Of a DNA stretch of 64,000 nucleotides, positions 52,149-61,000 are shown piece by piece. The notes under the pieces are model-generated. The model was not told the origin of the DNA. It saw only the letters and a program-made list of their open reading frames with translations, and made no database searches. The position numbers and the translations under genes are program-made. The stretch comes from Sorangium aterium (GTDB lineage Bacteria > Myxococcota_A > Polyangia > Polyangiales > Polyangiaceae): positions 1,171,001-1,235,000 of the forward strand of contig NZ_JAQNDK010000005.1 of the NCBI RefSeq assembly GCF_028368935.1. The letters are read 5' to 3'. The stretch's first letter is position 1; every line of letters starts with the position of its first letter.

Positions 52149-54005
52149 ATGCCGCGCGCCCGTCGCGCCCTGCGGCGCTGCCTTGCGGCGTGCGCGCTCG
52201 CCGTGGCGAGCGCGGCGCCTGCGTCTCCGGCCCGCGCGCAGCCCCCGCCAGCGGCTGTCCCGGGCGCGCCACCCGAGCCGCCTGCCACAGCGCCCGCGTC
52301 ACCCGCGTCGCCCACGTCGACGGACGAGGCGCTCGCCCGGGCCAAGGCGCTCTTTCAAGAAGGGAACGAGCTGCGCAAGATCGGCGACTTCCAGCGCGCG
52401 CTCGAGCTCTACCTGAGATCGCGCCAGGTCGTCGCGTCGGTGCCCAACACCCTCAACGCCGCGTTCTGTCTCGATCAGCTCGGGCGTTACGACGAGGCGC
52501 TCGAGCTCTACGAGACGCTGCTCACGGAGCTCCGCGCGGAGCTCGGCGAGCCGGAGCGCCGGAGCGTCGCGTCCGCGATCGCCACGCTGCGAGCGCGGAT
52601 CGGCAGCGTCGTCGTCTCGTCGAACGTCGACGGCCTGGTGCTCATCGACGGGAGGTCGCGCGGCCGGCTCCCCCTCGCCGGCCCGGTCCGGCTGCTCCCC
52701 GGGGATCACACGCTCCGCGTGGTCAAGGACGGCTGGCACACGTTCGAGCGGATCCTGACCGTCCGCGTCGCCGAGACCACGTCGGTGGACGCGAAGCTCG
52801 ATCCTCTCGCGAGCACGGGCCGGCTGAAGATCGAGGACGAGCGGCTCGTCGGCGCCGATCTCACCATCGACGGCGCGCTGATCGGCCAGCTGCCCTGGGA
52901 GGGCGCGCTCGCGCCTGGCCCGCATTTCTACTCGGTGCGCAAGGGCAATTTCGGCTCTGCGCCCCGCGAGGCGAGCGTCATCGCGGGGCAGCTCGCCGTC
53001 GCCACGGTCGAGGCGGGGCCGCTCGGCGAGGAGGTCCGCGTCGTCGCCCAGCCGCTGAGCGCGGAGCTGACCATCAACGGCGTCCCGGTCGGCAAGGGGC
53101 AGTGGCGCGGGGCCCTGCCGCTCGGGCGCCACACCTTCGAGGCGCATGAGCCGGGCTATTTCGCGCGCACGCTCCGCGCGACCGTCGACAGGACGACGAC
53201 GGGCGACATCGTCCTGCCGCTCGCCATCGACGACGCGCACCCGCGCTGGGGTCGGAGGGTCGGCGTCTTCCGGCTGGAGGCGACCGGTGGTTATGCCTTC
53301 GCCTCGTCGCTCGAGAGCGACGCCGAGCGGAGCTGCGAGAGCTACAGCTGCTCGGGCATCTCGCGCCCGTCCGGCGTCCTGGCCGGCGTGCGCGGCAGCT
53401 ACCAGTTCCCGATCGGCGCCGCCATCGAGCTCACGGCCGGGTACCTGAGCCTCCGCACGACGCTCGATCGCTCGCTCGACGCGACGTACGCCGCTCCGGG
53501 CGGGGGCAACGGCAGGCTCCCCATCCGCTACAGCTTTCACGACGACATCGGCATGGCCGGCGTGACGGTGATCGTCGGCGGCAGCTATTATTACGGGCTG
53601 TCGTCGTGGCTCGACGTCGGCGGCGCGCTCGGGCTCGGCGTGGTGCTGGCCGAGATGAGCGACGAGGTGACCGGCACGGCGTCGGACGCGGAGAGGACCG
53701 TCGGCGTGGCCGTGAAGAACGCGGGCAGGGCCGTCCGCGCCGCCGCCCCGTTCGCGATGCCCGAGCTGAGGCTGCGGCTGAAGCTCGGGCGCCTCAGCGC
53801 CAGCGCGGGCCTCGGCGTCGGCTTCTTTCTCGTCGACGGCCCGCCGCTCGAGACGGGCAACACCTACGTGGTCGGGGCCGCCGAGTGCGACGCGGCGCAC
53901 CCCACGGTCGACTGCGCGCCGGACAAGAAGGTCGTGTTCGAGGAGCTCGCCCACGGCACGTTCACGATGTTCTTTCCGAACGTCTCCGTGGGATACCGGT
54001 TCTGA
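52149..54005 (+). CDS. Secreted TPR/PEGA protein with barrel-like C terminus
   Basis: Exported protein of 618 aa. It has a signal peptide (LAACALAVASAAPASPARA) and ATG 52149; a GTG at 52137 would overlap the kinase stop. Residues 60-150 look TPR-like (RAKALFQEGNELRKIGDFQR, LDQLGRYDEALELYE). Two or more PEGA-type modules follow (VVVSSNVDGLVLIDGRSRG, LSAELTINGVPVGKGQW). The last 230 residues have alternating beta-strand pattern and end in Phe (SVGYRF), as in outer-membrane barrels. It is 5 bases downstream of the kinase stop, so probably one transcription unit, and may be the envelope partner or sensor of that kinase. Confidence 0.78.
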   Translation: MPRARRALRRCLAACALAVASAAPASPARAQPPPAAVPGAPPEPPATAPASPASPTSTDEALARAKALFQEGNELRKIGDFQRALELYLRSRQVVASVPNTLNAAFCLDQLGRYDEALELYETLLTELRAELGEPERRSVASAIATLRARIGSVVVSSNVDGLVLIDGRSRGRLPLAGPVRLLPGDHTLRVVKDGWHTFERILTVRVAETTSVDAKLDPLASTGRLKIEDERLVGADLTIDGALIGQLPWEGALAPGPHFYSVRKGNFGSAPREASVIAGQLAVATVEAGPLGEEVRVVAQPLSAELTINGVPVGKGQWRGALPLGRHTFEAHEPGYFARTLRATVDRTTTGDIVLPLAIDDAHPRWGRRVGVFRLEATGGYAFASSLESDAERSCESYSCSGISRPSGVLAGVRGSYQFPIGAAIELTAGYLSLRTTLDRSLDATYAAPGGGNGRLPIRYSFHDDIGMAGVTVIVGGSYYYGLSSWLDVGGALGLGVVLAEMSDEVTGTASDAERTVGVAVKNAGRAVRAAAPFAMPELRLRLKLGRLSASAGLGVGFFLVDGPPLETGNTYVVGAAECDAAHPTVDCAPDKKVVFEELAHGTFTMFFPNVSVGYRF

Positions 54006-54027
54006 GCGCCGCCGCGCGCGGCGCTCA
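54003..54027. terminator. Convergent hairpin spanning both stop codons
   Basis: A perfect 10-bp stem (TGAGCGCCGC / GCGGCGCTCA) with a 5-base loop. Its two ends are the TGA stop of the plus-strand PEGA gene (54003-54005) and the TGA stop of the minus-strand FHA gene (54025-54027). It should act on both transcripts. No T tract. Confidence 0.5.
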
Positions 54028-54555
54028 CCGGCTCGCCTGATCCCTCGCGAGGCGCGCCTGCTCGCGCACGAGGTCGAAGAGGGCCGCCGCATCGAGCAGC
54101 GACGTCGTGAGCCGGCCGAACTGGATCACGTCGCCCACCGCGACCTCCTGCGGCTCGCTCTCGGAGAGCACCTTGCCGTTCACGCGGGTCCCGTTCTGCG
54201 AGCCGTTGTCGATGAGCACGAGCTGCCCCTGCTCATTCCGCCGGAAGTGCGCGTGCAGCTTGGACACCGAGGGGTGGCGCAGCACCACGTCGCAATTGCG
54301 CGTGCGGCCCACCGAGATCTGGTCGAGATAGGGATTGCCCTTCGCCTTGACGAGCTGGAACACCTCGCTCGCTGGACCGGGCGGAGGCGGCGGCTTCCGG
54401 TGCGCCGCCGGCGATGCGGCGACCGTCCGGAATGCGATCTGCTGGTTGTCCGGACCAGCCTCGGACACCACGAGGAGCAGGTTCGTCACCTGGCGGACGA
54501 AGCGGTCCCGAGGCATCACACGCGCTAGCTCGATGATGTCCCCTGCGTCTTCCAC
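54025..54555 (-). CDS. FHA-domain protein
   Basis: Cytoplasmic phosphothreonine-binding protein of 176 aa. The FHA domain covers about residues 75-165: ISVGRTRNCDVVLRHPSVSKLHAHF with Gly-Arg and Ser-x-x-His, then DNGSQNGTRVNG. An N-terminal 70-residue region precedes it. GTG 54555 was chosen because the sequence before it has no coding character; it lacks a Shine-Dalgarno site and a TATACT box lies just upstream, so the mRNA may be almost leaderless. It is convergent with the kinase/PEGA pair. It may read phosphothreonines made by the nearby kinases. Confidence 0.85.
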   Translation of the reverse strand: MEDAGDIIELARVMPRDRFVRQVTNLLLVVSEAGPDNQQIAFRTVAASPAAHRKPPPPPGPASEVFQLVKAKGNPYLDQISVGRTRNCDVVLRHPSVSKLHAHFRRNEQGQLVLIDNGSQNGTRVNGKVLSESEPQEVAVGDVIQFGRLTTSLLDAAALFDLVREQARLARDQASR

Positions 54556-54564
54556 GATGTGCCG

Positions 54565-54570
54565 AGTATA
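54565..54570 (-). promoter_or_regulatory. Possible -10 box of the FHA gene
   Basis: TATACT on the minus strand, nine bases before the GTG start. The matching -35 is poor (CGGTCC at 17 bases). Confidence 0.25.
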
Positions 54571-54851
54571 AGCCGATCCGGCGCCGCGGACCGTCCACGG
54601 AGGCACTTTTGCCGTGGCGTCGCGCCCACGCACGGGGCCCGGCGCACGTGGAACCGCGAAGCCGCCCGCACGTCGTTGCAGCGCAGCGCGAGGCACCCTG
54701 GGCCCCGAGCGCATCTCGGCATGCAGCGCGCGAAGCCACGGCGTCGCGCCGCTGCCTGTTTACCGTGTTGCAATAATTCTGTGACATCAATGCGGGCTCG
54801 GCGGGCAGCTTGTGCTCGAAAGCGCCGGGATCTGGCGTACCTTCCGCGCCT

Positions 54852-56798
54852 ATGCACGCACCCGTTCGTGGACGCATCTCGGTCAACCCCCGTGGCTTCG
54901 GGTTCCTGAACATCGAGGCCTCTCCGGAGAAGGCGGGGGCGCCGGGCAGGCCGGGCTGGGCTGCCCTCGGCTCGGCGACCGCCTTCATCGCGCCGCCCGA
55001 TCTGAACCCGTTCCTCGACGGCGACGTCGTCGACGCGGTCGTCGTCGAGGCGGAGCCGGGCCGCTTCAGCGCGTCGCAGCTCGCCCTCGTCCAGCGCGAT
55101 CGCGCAGAGCTCTTCGGGACGGTCGTATCGCACGCGAAGCGGCCGCACCTCCGGGTCGATCGCCTCGTCTCCAACACGGACTGGCCGTTCAAGCCGGGCA
55201 GCGCCGACGACCTCCCCGAGGGCGCCGCGGTGGTCGCCGTCATCGAGGGCGCCGCGGTCGTCCCGGCCCGCGTCGTCTCGTCGAGCGCCGACCTCGGCAT
55301 CGAGCGTTGCCTCGCCCGCAACGGCGTGCGCGCCGTGTTCCCGGGCGAGGTCCTCGAGGCGTCGCGCGCTTCGGTGGCGGCGGTGTCGGTCGAGCGCGAG
55401 CTCGCGCGCGGCCGCCGCGATCTGCGCGACGTCATCACCGTCACGATCGACGCGCCCGTCACCACGGACATCGACGACGCCGTCTCCGTGCTGCCCGCCG
55501 GGCCCGACGGGGCGCTCCGCGTCCTCGTCTCGATCGCCGACGTGGACGCGTTCGTCCCCGAGGGCTCGCCGCTCGATCTCGAGGCCCGCGCCCGGGGCAC
55601 GAGCGTCTACCTGGCCGGCCGCGTCATCCCGATGCTCCCCGACGCGATCTCCAGCGAGGCGGCGAGCCTGCTGCCGGGGGTCGATCGGCTCGCGGTCACG
55701 GTCGAGCTGCGCATCGATCCCGAGGGGGGCATCCGGTCGATCGACCTCCACGAGAGCGTGATCCGCTCGCACGCCCGCCTCTCGTACGACGCCGTCGAGG
55801 AGTTCCTGACGACGGGCCGCTCCGCCGGCATCCCCGAGGCGGCCCGGCCGGTCGTGCGCTGGCTCCGCACCGCGGCCGCGCGGCTGTCGACGGTCCGCGC
55901 GGCGCGCGGCGGCGTCGAGCTCGATCGCGAGGAGGCGTACGTCACGCTGGACGCCGAGACGCGCGAGCCGACCGGCGTCTCGCCGCGCTCCGACACGGGC
56001 GCGCACCGCCTCATCGAGCGGCTGATGGTGGCGGCGAACGAGGCCGTGGCCAGCTGGCTCGTGGCGCGCGGGCTCCCCTGCATCTTTCGTGTCCATGACG
56101 AGCCGACCGAGGATCGCATCCGCGCGCTCGAGCAGTTCGCGCACAACTTCGGCGTCGAGGCCGGCTTCGGCGCGCGCCTGAGCCCCCTCGGCCTCGCGGC
56201 GTTCGAGGCGCAGTACAGGGGCTCCGAGCTCGCGCCGGGCATCCGCACCGTGCTCGGCAAGGCGCTCGGCCCTGCCCGGTACACGGCCGCCGGAGGCCTG
56301 CATTTCGGCCTCGGCGCCCCGCTGTACCTGCACTTCACGTCCCCGATCCGCCGCTACGCCGACCTCGCGGTGCACCGCGTGGTCAAGCGCTACCTCCAGG
56401 GCCACCGCGACCAGCGCGTCGACGCCGAGGCGCTCGCGTCGCTCGCCCACCACCTGAACGCGCGCGCGCGCAGCGCCGCCAAGGCCGAGACGGAGCGGCA
56501 CCGCATGCTCGTGGCGCGCCTGTTCGCCTCCCGCGTCGGCGAGGAGATCGAGGGCAACATCGTTTCCATCAAGCCGTTCGGCCTCGTCGTCCAGATGGTC
56601 GAGTCCGGCGCGACGGGCACGATCGCGCTGGAGGCGCTGCCGGGCGGCCCTTATCGGATCGACGTCGCCGCCCAGGCGCTGGTCGGCGCGAGCCGTCGCT
56701 ACGGCGTCGGCGAGCCGATCCGCGCCGCCATCGCGGCGACCAACGAGGAGCTCGGCCGCGTCGACCTCGTCCCTGCGGGCGCTCGCGGCGCCCCGTGA
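54852..56798 (+). CDS. RNB-family exoribonuclease (RNase II/R type)
   Basis: Cytoplasmic 3'-5' exoribonuclease of 648 aa. A short cold-shock/OB-like N terminus (GRISVNPRGFGFLNI). The RNB catalytic core carries TIDAPVTTDIDDAVSVLP, the Asp cluster that binds Mg, then SIADVDAFVPEGSPLDLEA and RARGTSVYLAGRVIPMLP. Further family motifs are RIHDEPTEDRI-like FRVHDEPTEDRIRAL and FTSPIRRYADLAVHR. The C-terminal S1 domain is EIEGNIVSIKPFGLVVQM. At 648 aa it is shorter than E. coli RNase R and lacks a basic tail, so it is between RNase II and R. ATG 54852 starts MHAPVRGRIS. Confidence 0.93.
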   Translation: MHAPVRGRISVNPRGFGFLNIEASPEKAGAPGRPGWAALGSATAFIAPPDLNPFLDGDVVDAVVVEAEPGRFSASQLALVQRDRAELFGTVVSHAKRPHLRVDRLVSNTDWPFKPGSADDLPEGAAVVAVIEGAAVVPARVVSSSADLGIERCLARNGVRAVFPGEVLEASRASVAAVSVERELARGRRDLRDVITVTIDAPVTTDIDDAVSVLPAGPDGALRVLVSIADVDAFVPEGSPLDLEARARGTSVYLAGRVIPMLPDAISSEAASLLPGVDRLAVTVELRIDPEGGIRSIDLHESVIRSHARLSYDAVEEFLTTGRSAGIPEAARPVVRWLRTAAARLSTVRAARGGVELDREEAYVTLDAETREPTGVSPRSDTGAHRLIERLMVAANEAVASWLVARGLPCIFRVHDEPTEDRIRALEQFAHNFGVEAGFGARLSPLGLAAFEAQYRGSELAPGIRTVLGKALGPARYTAAGGLHFGLGAPLYLHFTSPIRRYADLAVHRVVKRYLQGHRDQRVDAEALASLAHHLNARARSAAKAETERHRMLVARLFASRVGEEIEGNIVSIKPFGLVVQMVESGATGTIALEALPGGPYRIDVAAQALVGASRRYGVGEPIRAAIAATNEELGRVDLVPAGARGAP

Positions 56799-56817
56799 CC
56801 GGGGCGGCGGCTCCGGT

Positions 56818-58713
56818 CTACGGCGACAGGAGCACGACGAACGCGTCGGTGCCGTTCGCCGCGTGCTCGCCGAGGCCGAAGTCGATCTTCCCCTCGGCGG
56901 TGCCAGAGAGCGCGATGACCTTCGTGCTCGGCGCGATGGCCGCCGCGTTCGACTTCTGGTTGCCGGCGGCGCCGAGCACCTTCCCCCAGAGGTGGTTGCC
57001 ATCGGGGTCGAGCTTCGCCACGAAGGCGTCGAAGCCGCCGCCGCCGGGCAGCGGCCCGCCGCCGAGGTCGACGACGCCCTGGACCGAGCCGGTCACCACC
57101 ACGGCGTTCTCCGCGTCCGTGGCGATCGACGTGCTCTCCTGCGTGCCGTCTCCGGCGAACCACCGCGCCCACACGGGCACGCCGTCCGTGGCGATCGACG
57201 TTACGAACGCCGTCTGCACATCGTTGGCGGGGAGCGTGCCGGCCGGCCCGAAGTTGAGCTCGCCCATGTACGTCCCGGTCACGAGCACCGCGCCCGAGGG
57301 AGCGACGGCGATCCCGGTGCCTGCCTGCGACGCCGTGTCTCCATAGTCCGAGAGCCAGACGCCGTTCCCGCTGCTGTCGAGCTTCAGGACGAACAGGTTC
57401 GGCCCGAGCCCGGTGTTCTTCACCTGCCGGGAGCCGACGGTCAGGGTGCCGTTGTACCGGCCCGTGACGAACACGCTGCCGTCGTTGCCGACGGCGGCGC
57501 TGGTCGCGAACTGGTTCTTGTCGTCTCCATAGATCCTCGTCCACACGACGGCGCCGAGCGGATCGTACTTCCGCACGAAGATGTCGGTGCCGCCTTTGCT
57601 GGTGGCGCAGATCGGGTCGCCGCCCGGGACGGGCGACGGCGCGCAGACCAGCGATCCGCTGAAGTAGCCGGCGATCACGATGCTTCCGGCGGGGTCCACC
57701 GCGATCGAGCGCAGCGTCTGATCCGCCGCGTCGCCGAGCTGGCGAGCCCAGCCTTGCTCGCCCTTCTCTCCGCTCATCGTGACCACGAAGGTGTCGAGCG
57801 CGTTGACGCTGCTCAGCGTCGTGCCGCCGAACGTGAACGAGCCGTAGAACGTCCCGCCGAGCACGAGGTTGCCCTCGGGCGTCACCGCGAGCCCGTTGAG
57901 CGTCTCGGCGCCGCTGCCGCCGAACCTCACGCTCCAGCGGTGCTGTCCGGAGGGGTCGAAGCTCGCGACGTACACGTCGGAGGTGCCGATGCTGACGAGG
58001 GCGCCCGTCTCCTTGCCGGTCAGGTTGATGGTCCCCGAGAAGGTGCCGCCGATATAGATGTTTCCCTGCGCGTCGACGCCGACGCTGGTCGCGCTCTGGG
58101 TGTTCTGGTCACCGTAGAGGGCGCCCCAGAGCGGCGTGCTGCAGGCGAAGCCGTCGCAGTCCTCGTCGGTGTCGTCCGTGCATGTCTCTCGTTGCGGGGT
58201 GACCTGGCCGCCGCACGGCCGCCATGACGTGCCCGAGAGGTCGCACATCTGCAGCCCCACCGCGCAGAGCCCCACGCCGCTCGTCCCCTCGGGGCCGCTG
58301 TAGCAAGTCTTGATCTGGCCCGGGGTGCACACGCACCCTGCGTCGGGCTCGTTCGTCGCGCCGTCGCAGTCGTCGTCCACGGTGGTGCTGCAGTCCTCGG
58401 GCCTCGGGACCACGGCGCCTTCGCACTCGCCGAAGCTCTGGCCGTCTGGCTGGCACCTCCGCACGCCCGCCGCGCACACGCCGACACCCTCGGTGTCTGC
58501 CGGGCCGGGATAGCAGGGCTGCACGTCGCCGACGCTGCAGAGCGGCGCGCCTCCACCGTCGCCGCCTCCACCGTCGCCGCCGGCGTCGGGACGTGGGCCG
58601 ATCGGCACCGGGTCCGAGCACGCTCCCGAGAGCGTGAGCACCAGCGCAGACCCGACGAGCATCGATCGCGCGCGCGGGGTTGTCCTCGTCACCATGAGGG
58701 GGCGGAGCTCCAT
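56818..58713 (-). CDS. Beta-propeller (SBBP-like) lipoprotein with MopE motif
   Basis: Exported lipoprotein of 631 aa. The signal peptide ends LTLSGAC (Cys about 32), followed by a Gly/Asp/Pro linker (PRPDAGGDGGGGDGGG). Two Cys-rich modules come next, including the MopE-type DCSTTVDDDCDGATNE and CTDDTDEDCDGF. The last 400 residues contain about seven or eight repeats of roughly 50 residues (ATSVGVDAQGNIYIGGTFSG, LNGLAVTPEGNLVLGGTFYG, TSAAVGNDGSVFVTGRYNG), typical of SBBP beta-propellers. It is likely a surface or secreted binding protein. Alternative Met starts exist at 58695. Confidence 0.85.
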   Translation of the reverse strand: MELRPLMVTRTTPRARSMLVGSALVLTLSGACSDPVPIGPRPDAGGDGGGGDGGGAPLCSVGDVQPCYPGPADTEGVGVCAAGVRRCQPDGQSFGECEGAVVPRPEDCSTTVDDDCDGATNEPDAGCVCTPGQIKTCYSGPEGTSGVGLCAVGLQMCDLSGTSWRPCGGQVTPQRETCTDDTDEDCDGFACSTPLWGALYGDQNTQSATSVGVDAQGNIYIGGTFSGTINLTGKETGALVSIGTSDVYVASFDPSGQHRWSVRFGGSGAETLNGLAVTPEGNLVLGGTFYGSFTFGGTTLSSVNALDTFVVTMSGEKGEQGWARQLGDAADQTLRSIAVDPAGSIVIAGYFSGSLVCAPSPVPGGDPICATSKGGTDIFVRKYDPLGAVVWTRIYGDDKNQFATSAAVGNDGSVFVTGRYNGTLTVGSRQVKNTGLGPNLFVLKLDSSGNGVWLSDYGDTASQAGTGIAVAPSGAVLVTGTYMGELNFGPAGTLPANDVQTAFVTSIATDGVPVWARWFAGDGTQESTSIATDAENAVVVTGSVQGVVDLGGGPLPGGGGFDAFVAKLDPDGNHLWGKVLGAAGNQKSNAAAIAPSTKVIALSGTAEGKIDFGLGEHAANGTDAFVVLLSP

Positions 58714-58729
58714 GTTCGGCGATCTGGCT

Positions 58730-60892
58730 TCAGTCCTGGCGTGATTTTCTCGTCCGCTGCTTCTTCTTGGTCAAGTCGATGATGAACGTGCTCGCGGGCG
58801 GCGCGCTCGCCGGAGCGTTCGGCGCGTCCGGGCGCATCGTCTCTGGCTCGTTCGCGTTGCTCCGCGCTCCTGGCTCGTTCGCGTTGCTCCGCGATTCGTC
58901 GGTGCTCTCCGACGACGGGGAGAGCTGGGTCGGCCCGGCGCTCGCGCTCTGGGCCGGCAGCAGATCGTGCCGGACCGCGTCGTTCTGGGATTCGTCGCGG
59001 AGCGCCATCCAGACCGCGAGCACGCTCACGAGCACGAGCGCCACGCCGCCGAGCGCGAGCGGGATCACGAGCTTCGGCGGCAGCCTAGGCTGAGCGTGGC
59101 GCGGCGCCCACGCGGCGGCCGGCTGCTCGCCGTAGGGCGCGCTGGCGCTGTGCGGCGGCGCGGGCGCGCCGTAGGCCGAGCCGGTGTTGTGCAGCGACGA
59201 GCCGGTGTTGTGCAGCGACGAGCCGGTGTTGTGCAGCGACGAGCCGGTGTTGTGCAGCGACGAGCCGGTGTTGTGCAGCGACGAGCCGGTGTTGTGGAGC
59301 GAGGCGGGCGCGCCATGCGGCACGCCGGCGCTGTGCCGTGAGGCGGGCGCGCCGTAGGCCGGTCCGGTGTTGTGCAGGCCGGAGCCTGTGTTGTGGAGCG
59401 AAGCTGGCGGGCCGTGGGGCGCGCTGGCGCCGTGCGCCGGGGCGAGCGCGCCGTAGGCCGGTCCGGCGTTGTGCAGGCCGGAGCCTGTGTTGTGGAGCGA
59501 GACCGGTGCGCTGTGGGGCGCGCTGGCGCCGTGCGCCGAGGCGGGGGCGCCGTAGGCCGGGCCGACGTTGTGCAGGCCCGAGCCTGTGTTGTGGAGCGAG
59601 GCTGGCGCGCTGTGCGGCGCGCCGGCGCCCTGCCGCGGTGCGGGCGCGCCGTGCGCTCCGGCGTGGCCGGCTCCGGTGTTGTACAGGGCCGACGGCGGTC
59701 CATTCGGAGCGCCGGGGACGGCCTGCGCCATGCCGGGGTGACCTCCGTGCGCCTGGGCCGCATCCATGGCGCTCCCGCGCGGAGCTCCGGGCGCCGCCAT
59801 CGTGGCGGCCTCCCACGAGGGCGCCCCGCTGTTGCCTGGGCCGAGCTCCGATCCGATCGCGGGCGCCGGGCCCATCTCGTTCCATCTCGCGCCCGACGGG
59901 GCCGCGGGCCGCGGCGGAGGCTCGGCCTGCGCGTCCGCCGAGGCGGCCGCCGCCAGGAGCATCGGGGAGAGCTGCGGCGCGCCCGCCGACGGCACGTCGC
60001 CCGCCGCGAGGCGCGCCGACGCGTGCGGCGGCGCCGCTCCATGCAGGAGCGCGCGCACGTCGGCCTGCATCGTGCGGGCGTCCGGGTAGCGTCGGTCGCG
60101 ATCGAACGCGAGCGCCCTGTCCACGACGAGGCACAGCCCGTGCGGCGTCTCCGGCGCGACGCTCGCGAGCGGCGGCGCCGCCATGGTCGCCATCTTCACG
60201 AGCAGCTCGGACTCCGTGCGCGCCTCGTGGATGCGCCGCTTCGCGATCACCCGGAACATGGTCGCGCCGACGGCGAAGAGATCCGCCCTGTGGTCGACCG
60301 AGATGCCGCGCACCTGCTCCGGGGCCATGTACGACACGGTCCCGAGCGTCGCGCCCGTCCGGGTCCGCATCGCCGTCTTCACGCCGTCGCGCATGCGCGC
60401 GATGCCGAAGTCGAGCACCTTGAGGCGCCCGGTCTTCTCGACGAAGAGGTTGTCGAGCTTGATGTCGCGGTGGATGATCCCCTGCTCGTGCGCGGCTCCG
60501 AGCACGTCGAGCAGCTCATCCATGAGCCGCAGCATCTCCCCCATCTCGATGTTGCCGAGCCGCTGGAGCCGGTCGGCGAGCGACTCGCCGTCCAGGAGCT
60601 CCATCACGAGGAACGGCGCCCCGTCCTCGGTCACGTCGATGTCGCGGATCTCGACCACGCCGGGGTGCTGGAACCGATTGACGGCCTGCGCCTCGCGCTC
60701 GAACCGGGCGCGCAGGTCCTTCGAGCGCGCCACCTCGGGGTGGAGGATCTTGATCGCCTCGCGCCGCCCGATCTTGTGGGTCGCGGCATAGACGGCGGCC
60801 ATCCCGCCGATCCCGACGAGGCGATCGATCGTCCATTTGCCCCGCAGGGTCGTTCCTACGCGCCTTTCGCAGGCCGCCCTCTCGTCGTCCAT
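58730..60892 (-). CDS. Ser/Thr protein kinase with HNTG repeat region
   Basis: Membrane-anchored Hanks-type kinase of 720 aa. Kinase domain about 20-290: WTIDRLVGIGGMAAVYAA, AIKIL, IIHRDIKLDNLF, VLDFGIARM and TLGTVSYMAPEQ. ATG 60892 is used; the longer frame begins at a TTG without support. Residues about 400-575 are a Pro/Ala/Gly/His low-complexity region of HNTG repeats (GAPASLHNTGSGLHN), including five perfect 21-base units. A membrane span (LVIPLALGGVALVLVSVLAV) near 615 is followed by only about 80 residues outside, ending in a Lys/Arg cluster. Its output is unknown; the FHA protein and other kinases are close by. Confidence 0.9.
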   Translation of the reverse strand: MDDERAACERRVGTTLRGKWTIDRLVGIGGMAAVYAATHKIGRREAIKILHPEVARSKDLRARFEREAQAVNRFQHPGVVEIRDIDVTEDGAPFLVMELLDGESLADRLQRLGNIEMGEMLRLMDELLDVLGAAHEQGIIHRDIKLDNLFVEKTGRLKVLDFGIARMRDGVKTAMRTRTGATLGTVSYMAPEQVRGISVDHRADLFAVGATMFRVIAKRRIHEARTESELLVKMATMAAPPLASVAPETPHGLCLVVDRALAFDRDRRYPDARTMQADVRALLHGAAPPHASARLAAGDVPSAGAPQLSPMLLAAAASADAQAEPPPRPAAPSGARWNEMGPAPAIGSELGPGNSGAPSWEAATMAAPGAPRGSAMDAAQAHGGHPGMAQAVPGAPNGPPSALYNTGAGHAGAHGAPAPRQGAGAPHSAPASLHNTGSGLHNVGPAYGAPASAHGASAPHSAPVSLHNTGSGLHNAGPAYGALAPAHGASAPHGPPASLHNTGSGLHNTGPAYGAPASRHSAGVPHGAPASLHNTGSSLHNTGSSLHNTGSSLHNTGSSLHNTGSSLHNTGSAYGAPAPPHSASAPYGEQPAAAWAPRHAQPRLPPKLVIPLALGGVALVLVSVLAVWMALRDESQNDAVRHDLLPAQSASAGPTQLSPSSESTDESRSNANEPGARSNANEPETMRPDAPNAPASAPPASTFIIDLTKKKQRTRKSRQD
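59178..59303 (-). repeat. 6 x 21-bp HNTG repeat in kinase linker
   Basis: Five perfect 21-base units plus a sixth with changes encode SSLHNTG. More diverged units with GLHN(A/V/T)GPAYGAPA continue to about 59690. Confidence 0.92.
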
Positions 60893-61000
60893 GCCCCGAT
60901 CGAATGTCACAGCGTGCGGGATCGAGGTCAAGGTGAGAGCCGCGGCGGAAGCGACCTCGGCGCGCCTCTCCGCGCCGACGAGCCTACCAGCGATCCTCGC

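Noticed and set aside
49531..52302. Long minus-strand open frame
   Set aside because: Opposite the pseudokinase-kinase gene; the translation is Arg-rich and motif-free.
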